Part shown: piece after piece, positions 1 to 6,384 of the stretch | Layout of the letters: every line of letters starts with the position of its first letter | Numbering within the stretch: the first letter of the stretch is position 1 | NCBI GenBank assembly: GCA_024280065.1 | Contig: JAJRQX010000099.1 | Location: 1-11,945 of the forward strand | DNA: 11,945 nucleotides | DNA from: Aquificota bacterium | Lineage (GTDB): Bacteria; Aquificota; Aquificia; Aquificales; Aquificaceae | Reading direction: 5' to 3' | The notes under the pieces: model-generated | Seen by the model: the letters and a program-made list of their open reading frames with translations, nothing else | What the model was told of the DNA's origin: nothing | Databases searched by the model: none | Position numbers and translations under genes: made by a program

Positions 1-117
1 AAGAAGGACTGGGTGAAGAAACCGCCACCTTACATCAAAGAGGTTATAGCGGTTGAACTCTACATGAAGCACGCCTCCAACGGCGGGATAATTGAGGTTC
101 CTGGTCTCTTAAGATAA
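1..117 (+). CDS. soxA: SoxA, C-terminal end (partial, 5' end outside window)
   Basis: Frame 1 is open from the first base to the TAA at 115-117 and gives 39 residues. The end of this peptide, with VIAVELYMKHASNGG followed by IIEVPGLLR, matches the way SoxA proteins finish: an ALELY-type helix and then a short tail resembling IETPGVRR. SoxA is the c-type cytochrome subunit of the periplasmic SoxAX complex, which joins thiosulfate oxidatively to the carrier SoxYZ. The heme-binding and active-site cysteine regions lie upstream of the window, so they cannot be checked. The adjacent soxX, starting 13 bp downstream, supports the call: soxA and soxX are normally neighbours. Identification rests on a short tail plus context, so it is good but not certain. 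Confidence 0.82.
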   Translation, partial: KKDWVKKPPPYIKEVIAVELYMKHASNGGIIEVPGLLR

Positions 118-130
118 AGGAGGGGCGAAG

Positions 131-709
131 ATGAAGAAGATAGCTCTTGCAGGAGCTCTGATCGGTCTCGGTCTGCTCGTGGCCTGTCAGCCCGCCGCCC
201 AGAAGGCGGAAGCCCAGAAGCCCAAGAAGAAGCTGAGCAAATATGAAAAGTTTAAGATAGCCTTCTACCAGAACCAGGATAAGTGGCAGAAGTACTGCTC
301 CAACGAGGCCCAGCTCGTTCCCCAGGGTATAAGCATTGAAGAGTTTAAAAAAGCTATGCTCGCTACCATAAAGTTCCCGCCTGGCGGTAAGGTGATGGGC
401 GACTGGAAGAGGGGTGAGAAGCTCTTCGGCGATCCCAAGAAGGGAGGCAGGAGCAGGAGGGGTAACTGCTACGCATGCCACTGTGGAGATCCCCAGATCA
501 TAGCCTGCGGTAACATAGGTCCTTCCCTGAGGGGTTACGGCAAGAAGGGTGTAGATCCAAAGCAGACCTACATGAGGATATACAACTCCTGGGCATTCGT
601 CCCCTGCTCGGCGATGCCAAGACTCGGCTATTGGGGAGTCCTGAAGCCAGAGGAGATAGCGGACATAGTCGCCTTCCTCCACAGCCCCGAGTCCCCTATA
701 AATAAGTGA
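131..709 (+). CDS. soxX: SoxX, c-type cytochrome subunit of SoxAX, predicted lipoprotein
   Basis: The 192-residue product begins with a lipoprotein signal: two lysines, a hydrophobic stretch and the lipobox LVAC with Cys19, followed by an Ala/Gln/Lys-rich linker to about residue 35. A single heme c motif CYACH lies at 113-117 and the likely axial Met162 sits in SAMPRLG, the pattern expected of SoxX. Further cysteines at 56, 118, 126 and 159 could form disulfides. SoxX transfers electrons within SoxAX as thiosulfate is linked to SoxYZ in the periplasm. The ATG has a strong Shine-Dalgarno AGGAGGGG at 118-125 with a 5-base spacer and lies 13 bp after soxA, so the two are co-transcribed. A hairpin terminator follows at 719-750. 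Predicted membrane anchoring is unusual, since classical SoxX is soluble in the periplasm. The family assignment is confident; the lipid anchor is inference. Confidence 0.92.
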   Translation: MKKIALAGALIGLGLLVACQPAAQKAEAQKPKKKLSKYEKFKIAFYQNQDKWQKYCSNEAQLVPQGISIEEFKKAMLATIKFPPGGKVMGDWKRGEKLFGDPKKGGRSRRGNCYACHCGDPQIIACGNIGPSLRGYGKKGVDPKQTYMRIYNSWAFVPCSAMPRLGYWGVLKPEEIADIVAFLHSPESPINK

Positions 710-718
710 TCTGAGTAT

Positions 719-750
719 CCGGAGGGGTTGCCGGTCCCCTCCGGGGCTTT
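719..750 (+). terminator. Hairpin terminator or attenuator between soxX and soxB
   Basis: CCGGAGGGG at 719-727 pairs perfectly with CCCCTCCGG at 736-744 across an 8-base loop, and GGCTTT follows. The stem is strong but the T-run after it is short, so termination may be partial. It begins 9 bases after the soxX stop codon. It would lower soxB transcription relative to soxAX or protect the soxX mRNA end. The remaining gap to 806 holds AT-rich sequence (possible weak -10 TAGTAT at 772-777) that could carry a separate soxB promoter, but I see no convincing -35. Confidence 0.6.
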
Positions 751-792
751 AAAATAAAAGGGTCAGTTCGTTAGTATTTAGTTATTTTTTTT

Positions 793-800
793 GGAGGTGA
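793..800 (+). promoter_or_regulatory. Strong ribosome binding site of soxB
   Basis: GGAGGTGA lies 6 bases before the ATG at 807, directly after a run of eight T at 785-792. It is one of the best Shine-Dalgarno matches in the window and fixes the soxB start. Confidence 0.8.
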
Positions 801-806
801 CGGCCG

Positions 807-2567
807 ATGCATCTTACGAGAAGGGACTTCCTTGAACTGGCGATAGTCACGGGTGCCTATCTGACCGCAAACCCCGTTAAGGCCCTCGCGGAGATGACCT
901 ACGATGACATAATGAGGTTCAAGCCGGTCGGGAACGTAACCCTCCTCTTCACAACGGACATGCACGCCCACCTTGAACCTCTGTACTTCGCGGAACCGAT
1001 GAACCTCGTGGCCCCCAAAGCCCTTAAGGGAACTCCCGGATACATAACGGGTAAGGAGTTTCTCAAGTATTATAAGATAGCCCCCGGAACCCTCGAGGCT
1101 TACTTTACGAGCTGTGTTAACTTTCCAGAGCTCGCCCATAAGTTCGGGAAGATGGGAGGGGCGGCACACATAACCACGATAATCAAATCGGTTATAGCTG
1201 AGAGGGGAAGGGATAAGGTACTCGTTATGGACGGCGGGGACACTTGGACAACAACAGCTATAGGTACGTTTTCGGAAGGTAAGTCCGTAGTTGAGTGGAT
1301 GACCTACACGGGATACGACCTCTTCGTCGCCCACTGGGACTACACCTTCGGTAAGGAAATATTTCTCAAGAGGATAGAGGAGCTTGAGAAGGGTGGATGT
1401 GAGTTCATAACCCATAACGTTGTGGATGAGCTCTGGGGAGACCTAGTCTTTAAACCATACACTATAAGGGAAGTGGGCGGGGTGAAACTGGGAATAATAG
1501 GGAGTTCCTTCCCCTTCACACCTCTCGCCAACCCGAAGCAGTTCGTTGAAGGGTGGAGCTTCGGCATAAGGGAGGACCAACTCCAGCAGTTTGTAAACGA
1601 GCTAAGGGAAAAACACAAAGTGGATGCTGTCATATTCCTGACCCACAACGGCTTCCCTCTGGATCAGAAGCTTGCCAAGGTGGTAAAGGGTATAGATGTG
1701 ATCATCTCAGGCCACACCCACGATATCACACCCAAGGCGGTGAGAGTAGGCAACACACTCGTCCTGATAGCGGGCTCGCACGGAAAGTTCGTCGGCAGGC
1801 TTGACCTTGACATAAAGAACGGAAGGATAAGGGATTACAGCTTCAAACTCTACCCCGTAGCCTCTAACCTGGTACCGCCGGATAAGGGTGCCCAGAGGAT
1901 CGTTGAAAAATGGAAGAAGGAGATCAACAAGAAGTATAACCTTGATGAAGAAATAGGCGTTGCCGAGGTTATGCTCTACAAGAGAGATACCTTCTTCTCA
2001 ACATGGGACTGGCTCGTAGGGGAGGCTATAAACGACTATTACGGCGGAGACCTTGACGTGGTTCACTCTCCGGGTTACAGGTGGGGGACCGTAGTCCTCC
2101 CCGGTCAGAAGATAACGAGGAACCACGTCTACGATTACACCGCTATAACCTACCCAAATGTTTACGTCCTGAAGAGAAAGGGTAAGGACCTTCTCGCTAT
2201 ATGGGAGGACATTGCGGACAACGTATTCAACCCGGACCCATTTTACCAGCAAGGAGGAGACATGACGAGAATATGGAACGTTGAATACGAGATAGAGATA
2301 AACGGTCCCCAGTATAAGAGGATAAAGAAGGTCTGGATAGGCGGAAAACCTCTGAAGGAGGATAAAGAGTATCTCGTAGCGGTTTACGGAGGACCACCTC
2401 CTCCCCCGGACGCCATAGAACCGGATTACAAGCCGGTCCCTGTGTATGACATCCTGATAGACTACATAAAGAAGAAGAAGAACATAAGGGTGAGGACAAA
2501 ACCGAACGTCAAGGTCCTTGACGCTCCCTACGTTACGTACGACCAGTGTTACGGGGGTAGTGCCTGA
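807..2567 (+). CDS. soxB: SoxB, thiosulfohydrolase (sulfate-releasing)
   Basis: SoxB cleaves the terminal sulfone group from the SoxY cysteine S-thiosulfonate and releases sulfate in the periplasm. The 586-residue product starts with a twin-arginine signal, TRRDFLEL at 4-11, a hydrophobic stretch and a probable cleavage near residue 28. The dimetal phosphoesterase fold follows: TTDMHAH at 49-55, MDGGDTW at 141-147, HNV at 203-205, THNG at 279-282 and SGHTHD at 301-306. Where 5'-nucleotidases have GNHD/E this protein has AHWD (175-178), resembling the GHWE-type SoxB signature and separating it from ordinary nucleotidases. A 5'-nucleotidase-like C-terminal domain completes the protein, at usual SoxB length. 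It follows soxX after the hairpin and is 3 bp from the next gene, so it probably heads the soxB-DUF302-DUF302-hydrolase run. Tat export implies folding and metal loading in the cytoplasm. Confidence 0.95.
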   Translation: MHLTRRDFLELAIVTGAYLTANPVKALAEMTYDDIMRFKPVGNVTLLFTTDMHAHLEPLYFAEPMNLVAPKALKGTPGYITGKEFLKYYKIAPGTLEAYFTSCVNFPELAHKFGKMGGAAHITTIIKSVIAERGRDKVLVMDGGDTWTTTAIGTFSEGKSVVEWMTYTGYDLFVAHWDYTFGKEIFLKRIEELEKGGCEFITHNVVDELWGDLVFKPYTIREVGGVKLGIIGSSFPFTPLANPKQFVEGWSFGIREDQLQQFVNELREKHKVDAVIFLTHNGFPLDQKLAKVVKGIDVIISGHTHDITPKAVRVGNTLVLIAGSHGKFVGRLDLDIKNGRIRDYSFKLYPVASNLVPPDKGAQRIVEKWKKEINKKYNLDEEIGVAEVMLYKRDTFFSTWDWLVGEAINDYYGGDLDVVHSPGYRWGTVVLPGQKITRNHVYDYTAITYPNVYVLKRKGKDLLAIWEDIADNVFNPDPFYQQGGDMTRIWNVEYEIEINGPQYKRIKKVWIGGKPLKEDKEYLVAVYGGPPPPPDAIEPDYKPVPVYDILIDYIKKKKNIRVRTKPNVKVLDAPYVTYDQCYGGSA

Positions 2568-2570
2568 CAG

Positions 2571-3029
2571 TTGAAGGCTATTCTCTTTCTTGCGGGCGGT
2601 GTGCTTGCCGCCCTGCTTTTCGTGTATTCAGTGAAGAGGTTCTACGCAACTCCTGAGAGGATCTTTTTCTTCACATTGGAGGTGGAAAGAAAAAGCTTTG
2701 CGGATGTAGTGGATGAACTTAAGGCGGAACTTAAGGAAAGAGGTCTCGGGATCCTGGAGACGGTCAGGTTATCGGAGGACTACGTTATCATACTCTCCTG
2801 TGACGTGAGCTGGAAGGATCAGCTCCTTGAGAGGGTCCCCTCCCTCTCTTCACTAATTCCCTGTCCTGTAGCGGTTTACAGACACAGGGGCAAGGTCTTC
2901 ATAGCTGTGCCTAAGGAGATATACTTCGTCCAGGCACACAGGGAGGATCTGGGTCAGGACCTTGCGGACACGCTGACGAGACTGTACCAGACCTTAAGGA
3001 TAGCTATTGCGGAGGTGGCTGTCCGTTGA
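2571..3029 (+). CDS. DUF302-like exported or membrane-anchored protein (first of a pair)
   Basis: The 152-residue product has an N-terminal hydrophobic helix (about 3-20) that would anchor it or act as a signal, then a compact alpha/beta domain. The domain resembles DUF302 (Pfam): an amphipathic stretch with VVDELKAELKERGLGIL, a strand ending in Cys77 (IILSC), and a second cysteine Cys98 in LIPCPVAVY followed by a strand like the family's LPCNVVVY. The function of DUF302 is not established. Two cysteines in an exported protein beside soxB suggest a redox or sulfur-binding role, which is inference. The start is a TTG only 3 bp after soxB; the nearest purine-rich site, GGGGGT in the soxB tail, is rather far, so a GTG at 2601 (residue 11) is an alternative, though it would shorten the hydrophobic segment. 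It overlaps the next gene by 4 bp. Coding is very likely; the family call is from memory of the motif. Confidence 0.75.
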   Translation: MKAILFLAGGVLAALLFVYSVKRFYATPERIFFFTLEVERKSFADVVDELKAELKERGLGILETVRLSEDYVIILSCDVSWKDQLLERVPSLSSLIPCPVAVYRHRGKVFIAVPKEIYFVQAHREDLGQDLADTLTRLYQTLRIAIAEVAVR

Positions 3030-3430
3030 GGGTCCTGGTCCTACTGATCTTCATCCTCGGTTTCTCCTTCGGAGACATCTTTGAGTGGGAGGTGGAGGTA
3101 GGGGAAGACGTGAAGGGAAAGCTAATAAGGAGTCTTGAGGAAAAGGGTGTGGAGGCGGTAAAGGTTTTTGAGCTTTCTCCTACCTATACGTATCTCTTCA
3201 TCTGCGGTGGTGCTCCTGGGGTCTTACAGGACCTCCCCCAGCTCCTTACCTTTTACATATGCAGGGTTTATATATACAGGGACACAAGAGGGAACTCTAA
3301 GGTGGGATACGTGAACGCGGGGAACCTTATGAAGGTTTTCGGGAAGCACCTTTCCGAAGAGGAAAGAAGAAGCCTTAAAGAATTCACGGAAAGGGTCGTA
3401 TCCGCTATAGAGGAGGTGAGGAAAAAATGA
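3026..3430 (+). CDS. DUF302-like secreted protein (second of a pair)
   Basis: The 134-residue product carries a short signal peptide (hydrophobic 3-14, likely cleavage after FSFG at 16) and a domain that aligns with the preceding gene product: SPTYTYLFIC ending in Cys60 matches SEDYVIILSC, and FYICRVYIYRD with Cys79 matches LIPCPVAVYRH. The two genes therefore look like diverged tandem duplicates that kept both cysteines (spacing 19 here, 21 in the other). The C-terminus is a charged helix. It starts with TTG overlapping the upstream TGA (TTGA, 4 bp), with GGAGGTGG at 3011-3018 correctly spaced, so the start is well supported and translation is probably coupled. The stop overlaps the ATG of the hydrolase gene. 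No catalytic motif is visible and the function is unknown; a periplasmic thiol-handling role is only suggested by the cysteines and the sox neighbours. Confidence 0.74.
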   Translation: MRVLVLLIFILGFSFGDIFEWEVEVGEDVKGKLIRSLEEKGVEAVKVFELSPTYTYLFICGGAPGVLQDLPQLLTFYICRVYIYRDTRGNSKVGYVNAGNLMKVFGKHLSEEERRSLKEFTERVVSAIEEVRKK

Positions 3431-4398
3431 AGTTTCTCATCGCTGTCCTCCTAACGGTCCTGGTCTCATTCGGGGGGGACTATCCCGAACATGTCTCCGA
3501 GACGCTGAGAAGAATAAAGGAGAACATATACGGCGTTTTCGGGGTTTACGAACAGGTAAGTTATAAGAACAGGGGATTCATATCCAACGCCTACTTCGTT
3601 GTAACCGAGGAGGGGGTTGTTGTCATAGACACGCTGAGCACCTACAAGCTTGGGAAAGAGCTCCTTGAGACCATAAGGAAGGTGACCGATAAACCCGTCA
3701 GGTTCGTCGTCATCACCCATTACCACACGGACCACTTCTACGGTGTGGGAGCCTTCAAGGAGGTGGGTGCGGTGGTCATAGCCCACGAGTGGGCTAATGA
3801 GTATGTATCAAGGCCTTCAAGCTGGAACTTCTATGAGGCGAGGAAGAAGCTACTTAAGGACCACATGGAAGGAACGGATATGGAAGAGCCCCACGTAGTC
3901 ATCAGGGAGGGCCTTGACATACAGCTGGGGAAATACACCTTTCAGGTCAGACAGTTCTGTAAGGCCCATACGGACGGTGACATAGTGGTTTACCTTCCTG
4001 ACCAAAAGGTCCTCTTTGCGGGGGACATAGTCTTTGACGGGAGGTTACCCTTCTTAGGTTCTGGAAACTCAAGAACCTGGATAGACTGCCTTGACAGGAT
4101 CCTTGAGATAGACCCGGAGATCCTCCTGCCCGGCCACGGAGAGCCCATGCTCACCAAGGAGAAAATAAGGGACAGGGTGAGGTGGACGAGAAAGTATATA
4201 ACGGACCTCAGGAACACGATAAGGAGGATGATAGAGGAGGGAAAGGACATAGACTACGTGAGGGAGAACATAAACGAGGCCCTCATAGAGATAGACCCCA
4301 TGTATGCCCAGGTTCCCGTCTTCTTTGAGGTGAACCCTGTGAACGCCTACTACGTTTACTTTGAGATAGAGAACGAGCTCATAGAGGAAGGTCAGTGA
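3427..4398 (+). CDS. SoxH-like exported metallo-beta-lactamase-fold hydrolase
   Basis: The 323-residue product has a signal peptide (hydrophobic 3-15, probable cleavage near VSFG at 13-16) and a complete metallo-beta-lactamase fold. Metal ligands are visible: HYHTDH at 98-103, His181 in KAHTDGD, Asp200 in FAGDIVFDG and His237 in PGHGEP, so two metal sites can form. It resembles the SoxH and PQQ-linked relay group of periplasmic metallohydrolases found near sox genes; the true substrate of SoxH is not settled. The C-terminal 80 residues form a helical tail. The ATG overlaps the stop of the second DUF302-like gene, with GAGGAGGTGAGG just upstream, so it is translationally coupled to the sox-linked genes. 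Possible substrates include thiol esters, persulfides or a damaged SoxYZ carrier, but this is inference. Its 3' end overlaps convergent pgl by 20 bp. Confidence 0.85.
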   Translation: MKFLIAVLLTVLVSFGGDYPEHVSETLRRIKENIYGVFGVYEQVSYKNRGFISNAYFVVTEEGVVVIDTLSTYKLGKELLETIRKVTDKPVRFVVITHYHTDHFYGVGAFKEVGAVVIAHEWANEYVSRPSSWNFYEARKKLLKDHMEGTDMEEPHVVIREGLDIQLGKYTFQVRQFCKAHTDGDIVVYLPDQKVLFAGDIVFDGRLPFLGSGNSRTWIDCLDRILEIDPEILLPGHGEPMLTKEKIRDRVRWTRKYITDLRNTIRRMIEEGKDIDYVRENINEALIEIDPMYAQVPVFFEVNPVNAYYVYFEIENELIEEGQ

Positions 4399-5032
4399 AC
4401 AGAAGGACACCCTTTTTGGGTCTTACCCTTGACGCGGGTATGTCCTCACCTCTGAGGAGCTTCATAAGGGCTTCCCTCTTCCTCTCTCCCAGAACGAGGA
4501 AGGCGGCCTTGCAGGAGGAGTTTATGTAGTTTAAGCTCATGCTGACCCTTATGAGACCATCGGGGCCTTCGGTCAGGCAGGCGGAACGACCGCAGGGTTT
4601 GCAGGCCTTTTTAGGAAAGATGGAGGCTGTGTGTCCGTCTTCGCCAAGGCCGAGGACGATAAGGTCAAGCGGACCCAACTCTGAAAGAAGCTTATCAAAC
4701 TCCCCGCAGGCACGCATAGGGTCAAGCTCTGTCCTTACCCTCAGGATCCTCGCCTTATCTCCTAAGTTCACCTTCATCGTGCGGTAGTTGTTTCTCGGAT
4801 CCTCTTCGGGCACCAGCCTCTCGTCCGTGGGAAGTATGATGGTTTTTTCAAAGAACGGGAAGGAGGCTCTCATGAGCCTATAAAGACCTACCGGCGTTCT
4901 GCCTCCGGGAAGCCCGAGAAGGAATAAATCCTTTTTCCTCAGGACAGCTCTACCGAAGAGGACCAGATACCTAAGGGTCTTCTTAATAACTTCCTCTCCG
5001 TCTCCTCTGATGACCCTCAGAGTATAACCCAT
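4379..5032 (-). CDS. pgl: 6-phosphogluconolactonase
   Basis: This enzyme hydrolyses 6-phosphogluconolactone to 6-phosphogluconate, the second step of the oxidative pentose-phosphate pathway, in the cytoplasm. The 217-residue product is of DevB/SOL type and usual length. Family motifs are clear: LLGLPGGRTPVGLYRLM, LPTDERLVPEEDPRNNY and DLIVLGLGEDGHTASIFP. I chose the ATG at 5032; the frame stays open upstream to about 5119 but that stretch lies inside zwf and has no family sequence. The ribosome site GGGAGGAG abuts the ATG with only about 2 bases of spacing, so initiation may depend on coupling to zwf, whose stop lies 16 bp inside this gene. It is the last gene of gnd-zwf-pgl, and its stop overlaps the 3' end of the sox-side hydrolase gene on the other strand. 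Confidence 0.92.
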   Translation of the reverse strand: MGYTLRVIRGDGEEVIKKTLRYLVLFGRAVLRKKDLFLLGLPGGRTPVGLYRLMRASFPFFEKTIILPTDERLVPEEDPRNNYRTMKVNLGDKARILRVRTELDPMRACGEFDKLLSELGPLDLIVLGLGEDGHTASIFPKKACKPCGRSACLTEGPDGLIRVSMSLNYINSSCKAAFLVLGERKREALMKLLRGEDIPASRVRPKKGVLLFTDLPL

Positions 5033-6384
5033 CTCCTCCCGTCCGCCTCTATCAGCCTGTCCGCACCTTCCGGACCGTAAGATCCTGGTTCGTATATCTC
5101 GGGTCTGCCCTCCGACCACCTTTCAAGAACGGGCTGGACTATCTCCCAGGCGAGCTCGGATTCATCCTCCCTTATGAAGAGGGTCTGGTCACCTTCAAAG
5201 ATATCCTCCATAAGGGTCTCGTAGGCGTCAGGGACCTCCCCTCCGAACTCATCTTCAAGACACACCTCCATCCTGCTCTCTATAGGACAGCTGAGGAAAC
5301 CCGAGGGCGGCATCATCTCAAAGGATAGAATTAGCCTGTTTTTTGGTGCTATCTCAAAGGCTATCCTGTTCCTTTCAGGAAGGCATCCCAGAAGCTTTCC
5401 GAAGTTCCCGGGTACCTCTTTGAAGGTGATCACGACCTGGGTCCTTTTCTCTTTAAGCCTCTTACCTGTCCTGAGATAGAAGGGAACACCTTCCCACCTG
5501 AAGTTGTCTATGTAAACCTTCATGCAGGCGTAGGTCTCTGTGTTAGAAGATCTGCCGAGCTCCTCCTCATACCCCCTGTAGGAACCCCTCACCGCGTAGC
5601 GGTCCACCTCCTCGGGCCTTATCCTCCTTATGGAGCTGAGGACCTTCACCTTCTCGTCCCTTATCCTCTCAGCGTCCATCACCGCCGGAGGTTCCATGGC
5701 TATGAAGCAGAGGATCTGAAGAAGGTGGTTCTGGATCATGTCCCTTAGCGCTCCCACTCTGTCGTAGTAGCTCACCCTCCCCTCAAGGCCTGCCGTCTCA
5801 AGAGCTGATATCTGGACGTTGTCTATGAAGCTCTTGTTCCATATGCCCTCAAAGATGTAGTTGGAGAACCTGAAGGAGATTATGTTCTGTATAGATACCT
5901 TGCCGAGGAAGTGGTCTATCCTGTATATCTCCCTTTCTGTGAAGTAGCGTCTCAGCTGGAAGTTCAGCTTCCTCGCGGACTCAAGGTCAAAACCGAAGGG
6001 CTTTTCTATGACTATCTTCCTGGGGTTCGGGAAGTGTCTCAGCACGGAACCCGTGTGGACTATGGCATGGTCAAAGAGGTGGGGAGGTAGGGCGAGGTAG
6101 AAGATGACCTCGTCTCCTGGAAAGGAGGCTATCTCCTTCTCAAGGATCTTGTAGTCGTCTTTGTTTGTGACGTCAAAGCTCCTGAACCTTATGAGCTTGG
6201 CAAGTTCTGGGTCAAGGGAATCAAGGTAGCCCTCAGGAAAGCCCTCACCCCTGCTTAGGGCATACACAGCTTTTAGGTCCTTCAGCTTTCCCTTCTTCAT
6301 GAGCTTCTGGATAATGGGGTAGAGCTTCTTCCTCGCAAGGTCTCCTGTCCCACCGTAGATGAAAAGGACCTTTCCCCTACGCAT
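5017..6384 (-). CDS. zwf: Glucose-6-phosphate 1-dehydrogenase
   Basis: Zwf oxidises glucose 6-phosphate to 6-phosphogluconolactone with NAD(P)+, the entry step of the oxidative pentose-phosphate pathway. The 455-residue product, slightly short for the family, has the nucleotide-binding loop GGTGDLARKKL at 11-21, the coenzyme-site SRG with Arg45 (equivalent to an arginine that contacts the NADP 2'-phosphate), IEKPFG at 126-131, the substrate and catalytic segment RIDHFLGK at 155-162 and QNHLLQ at 218-223 with the catalytic-base histidine His220. One departure is Val163, where most members have Glu (DHYLGKE). The ATG at 6384 overlaps the gnd stop by 8 bp, with GAAAGG directly before it, so translation is probably coupled to gnd. 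NADP preference is inferred from Arg45 only. Confidence 0.95.
   Translation of the reverse strand: MRRGKVLFIYGGTGDLARKKLYPIIQKLMKKGKLKDLKAVYALSRGEGFPEGYLDSLDPELAKLIRFRSFDVTNKDDYKILEKEIASFPGDEVIFYLALPPHLFDHAIVHTGSVLRHFPNPRKIVIEKPFGFDLESARKLNFQLRRYFTEREIYRIDHFLGKVSIQNIISFRFSNYIFEGIWNKSFIDNVQISALETAGLEGRVSYYDRVGALRDMIQNHLLQILCFIAMEPPAVMDAERIRDEKVKVLSSIRRIRPEEVDRYAVRGSYRGYEEELGRSSNTETYACMKVYIDNFRWEGVPFYLRTGKRLKEKRTQVVITFKEVPGNFGKLLGCLPERNRIAFEIAPKNRLILSFEMMPPSGFLSCPIESRMEVCLEDEFGGEVPDAYETLMEDIFEGDQTLFIREDESELAWEIVQPVLERWSEGRPEIYEPGSYGPEGADRLIEADGRRWVIL

Noticed and set aside
44..682. Open frame of 212 codons on the minus strand opposite soxX
   Set aside because: It lies wholly antisense to a clear cytochrome gene, its sequence resembles no family, and no ribosome site is present.
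785..792. T8 run before soxB as the tail of a terminator
   Set aside because: The hairpin ends at 744, 40 bases away, and no stem precedes this run directly; it is more likely the AT-rich leader before the soxB ribosome site.
4405..4445. Possible hairpin (ACCC-TTTTT-GGGT, with an outer GGACA/TGTCC pairing) downstream of the hydrolase gene
   Set aside because: The stem is short or bulged, lies inside pgl coding sequence and has no T-run on either side, so a terminator call is not supported.
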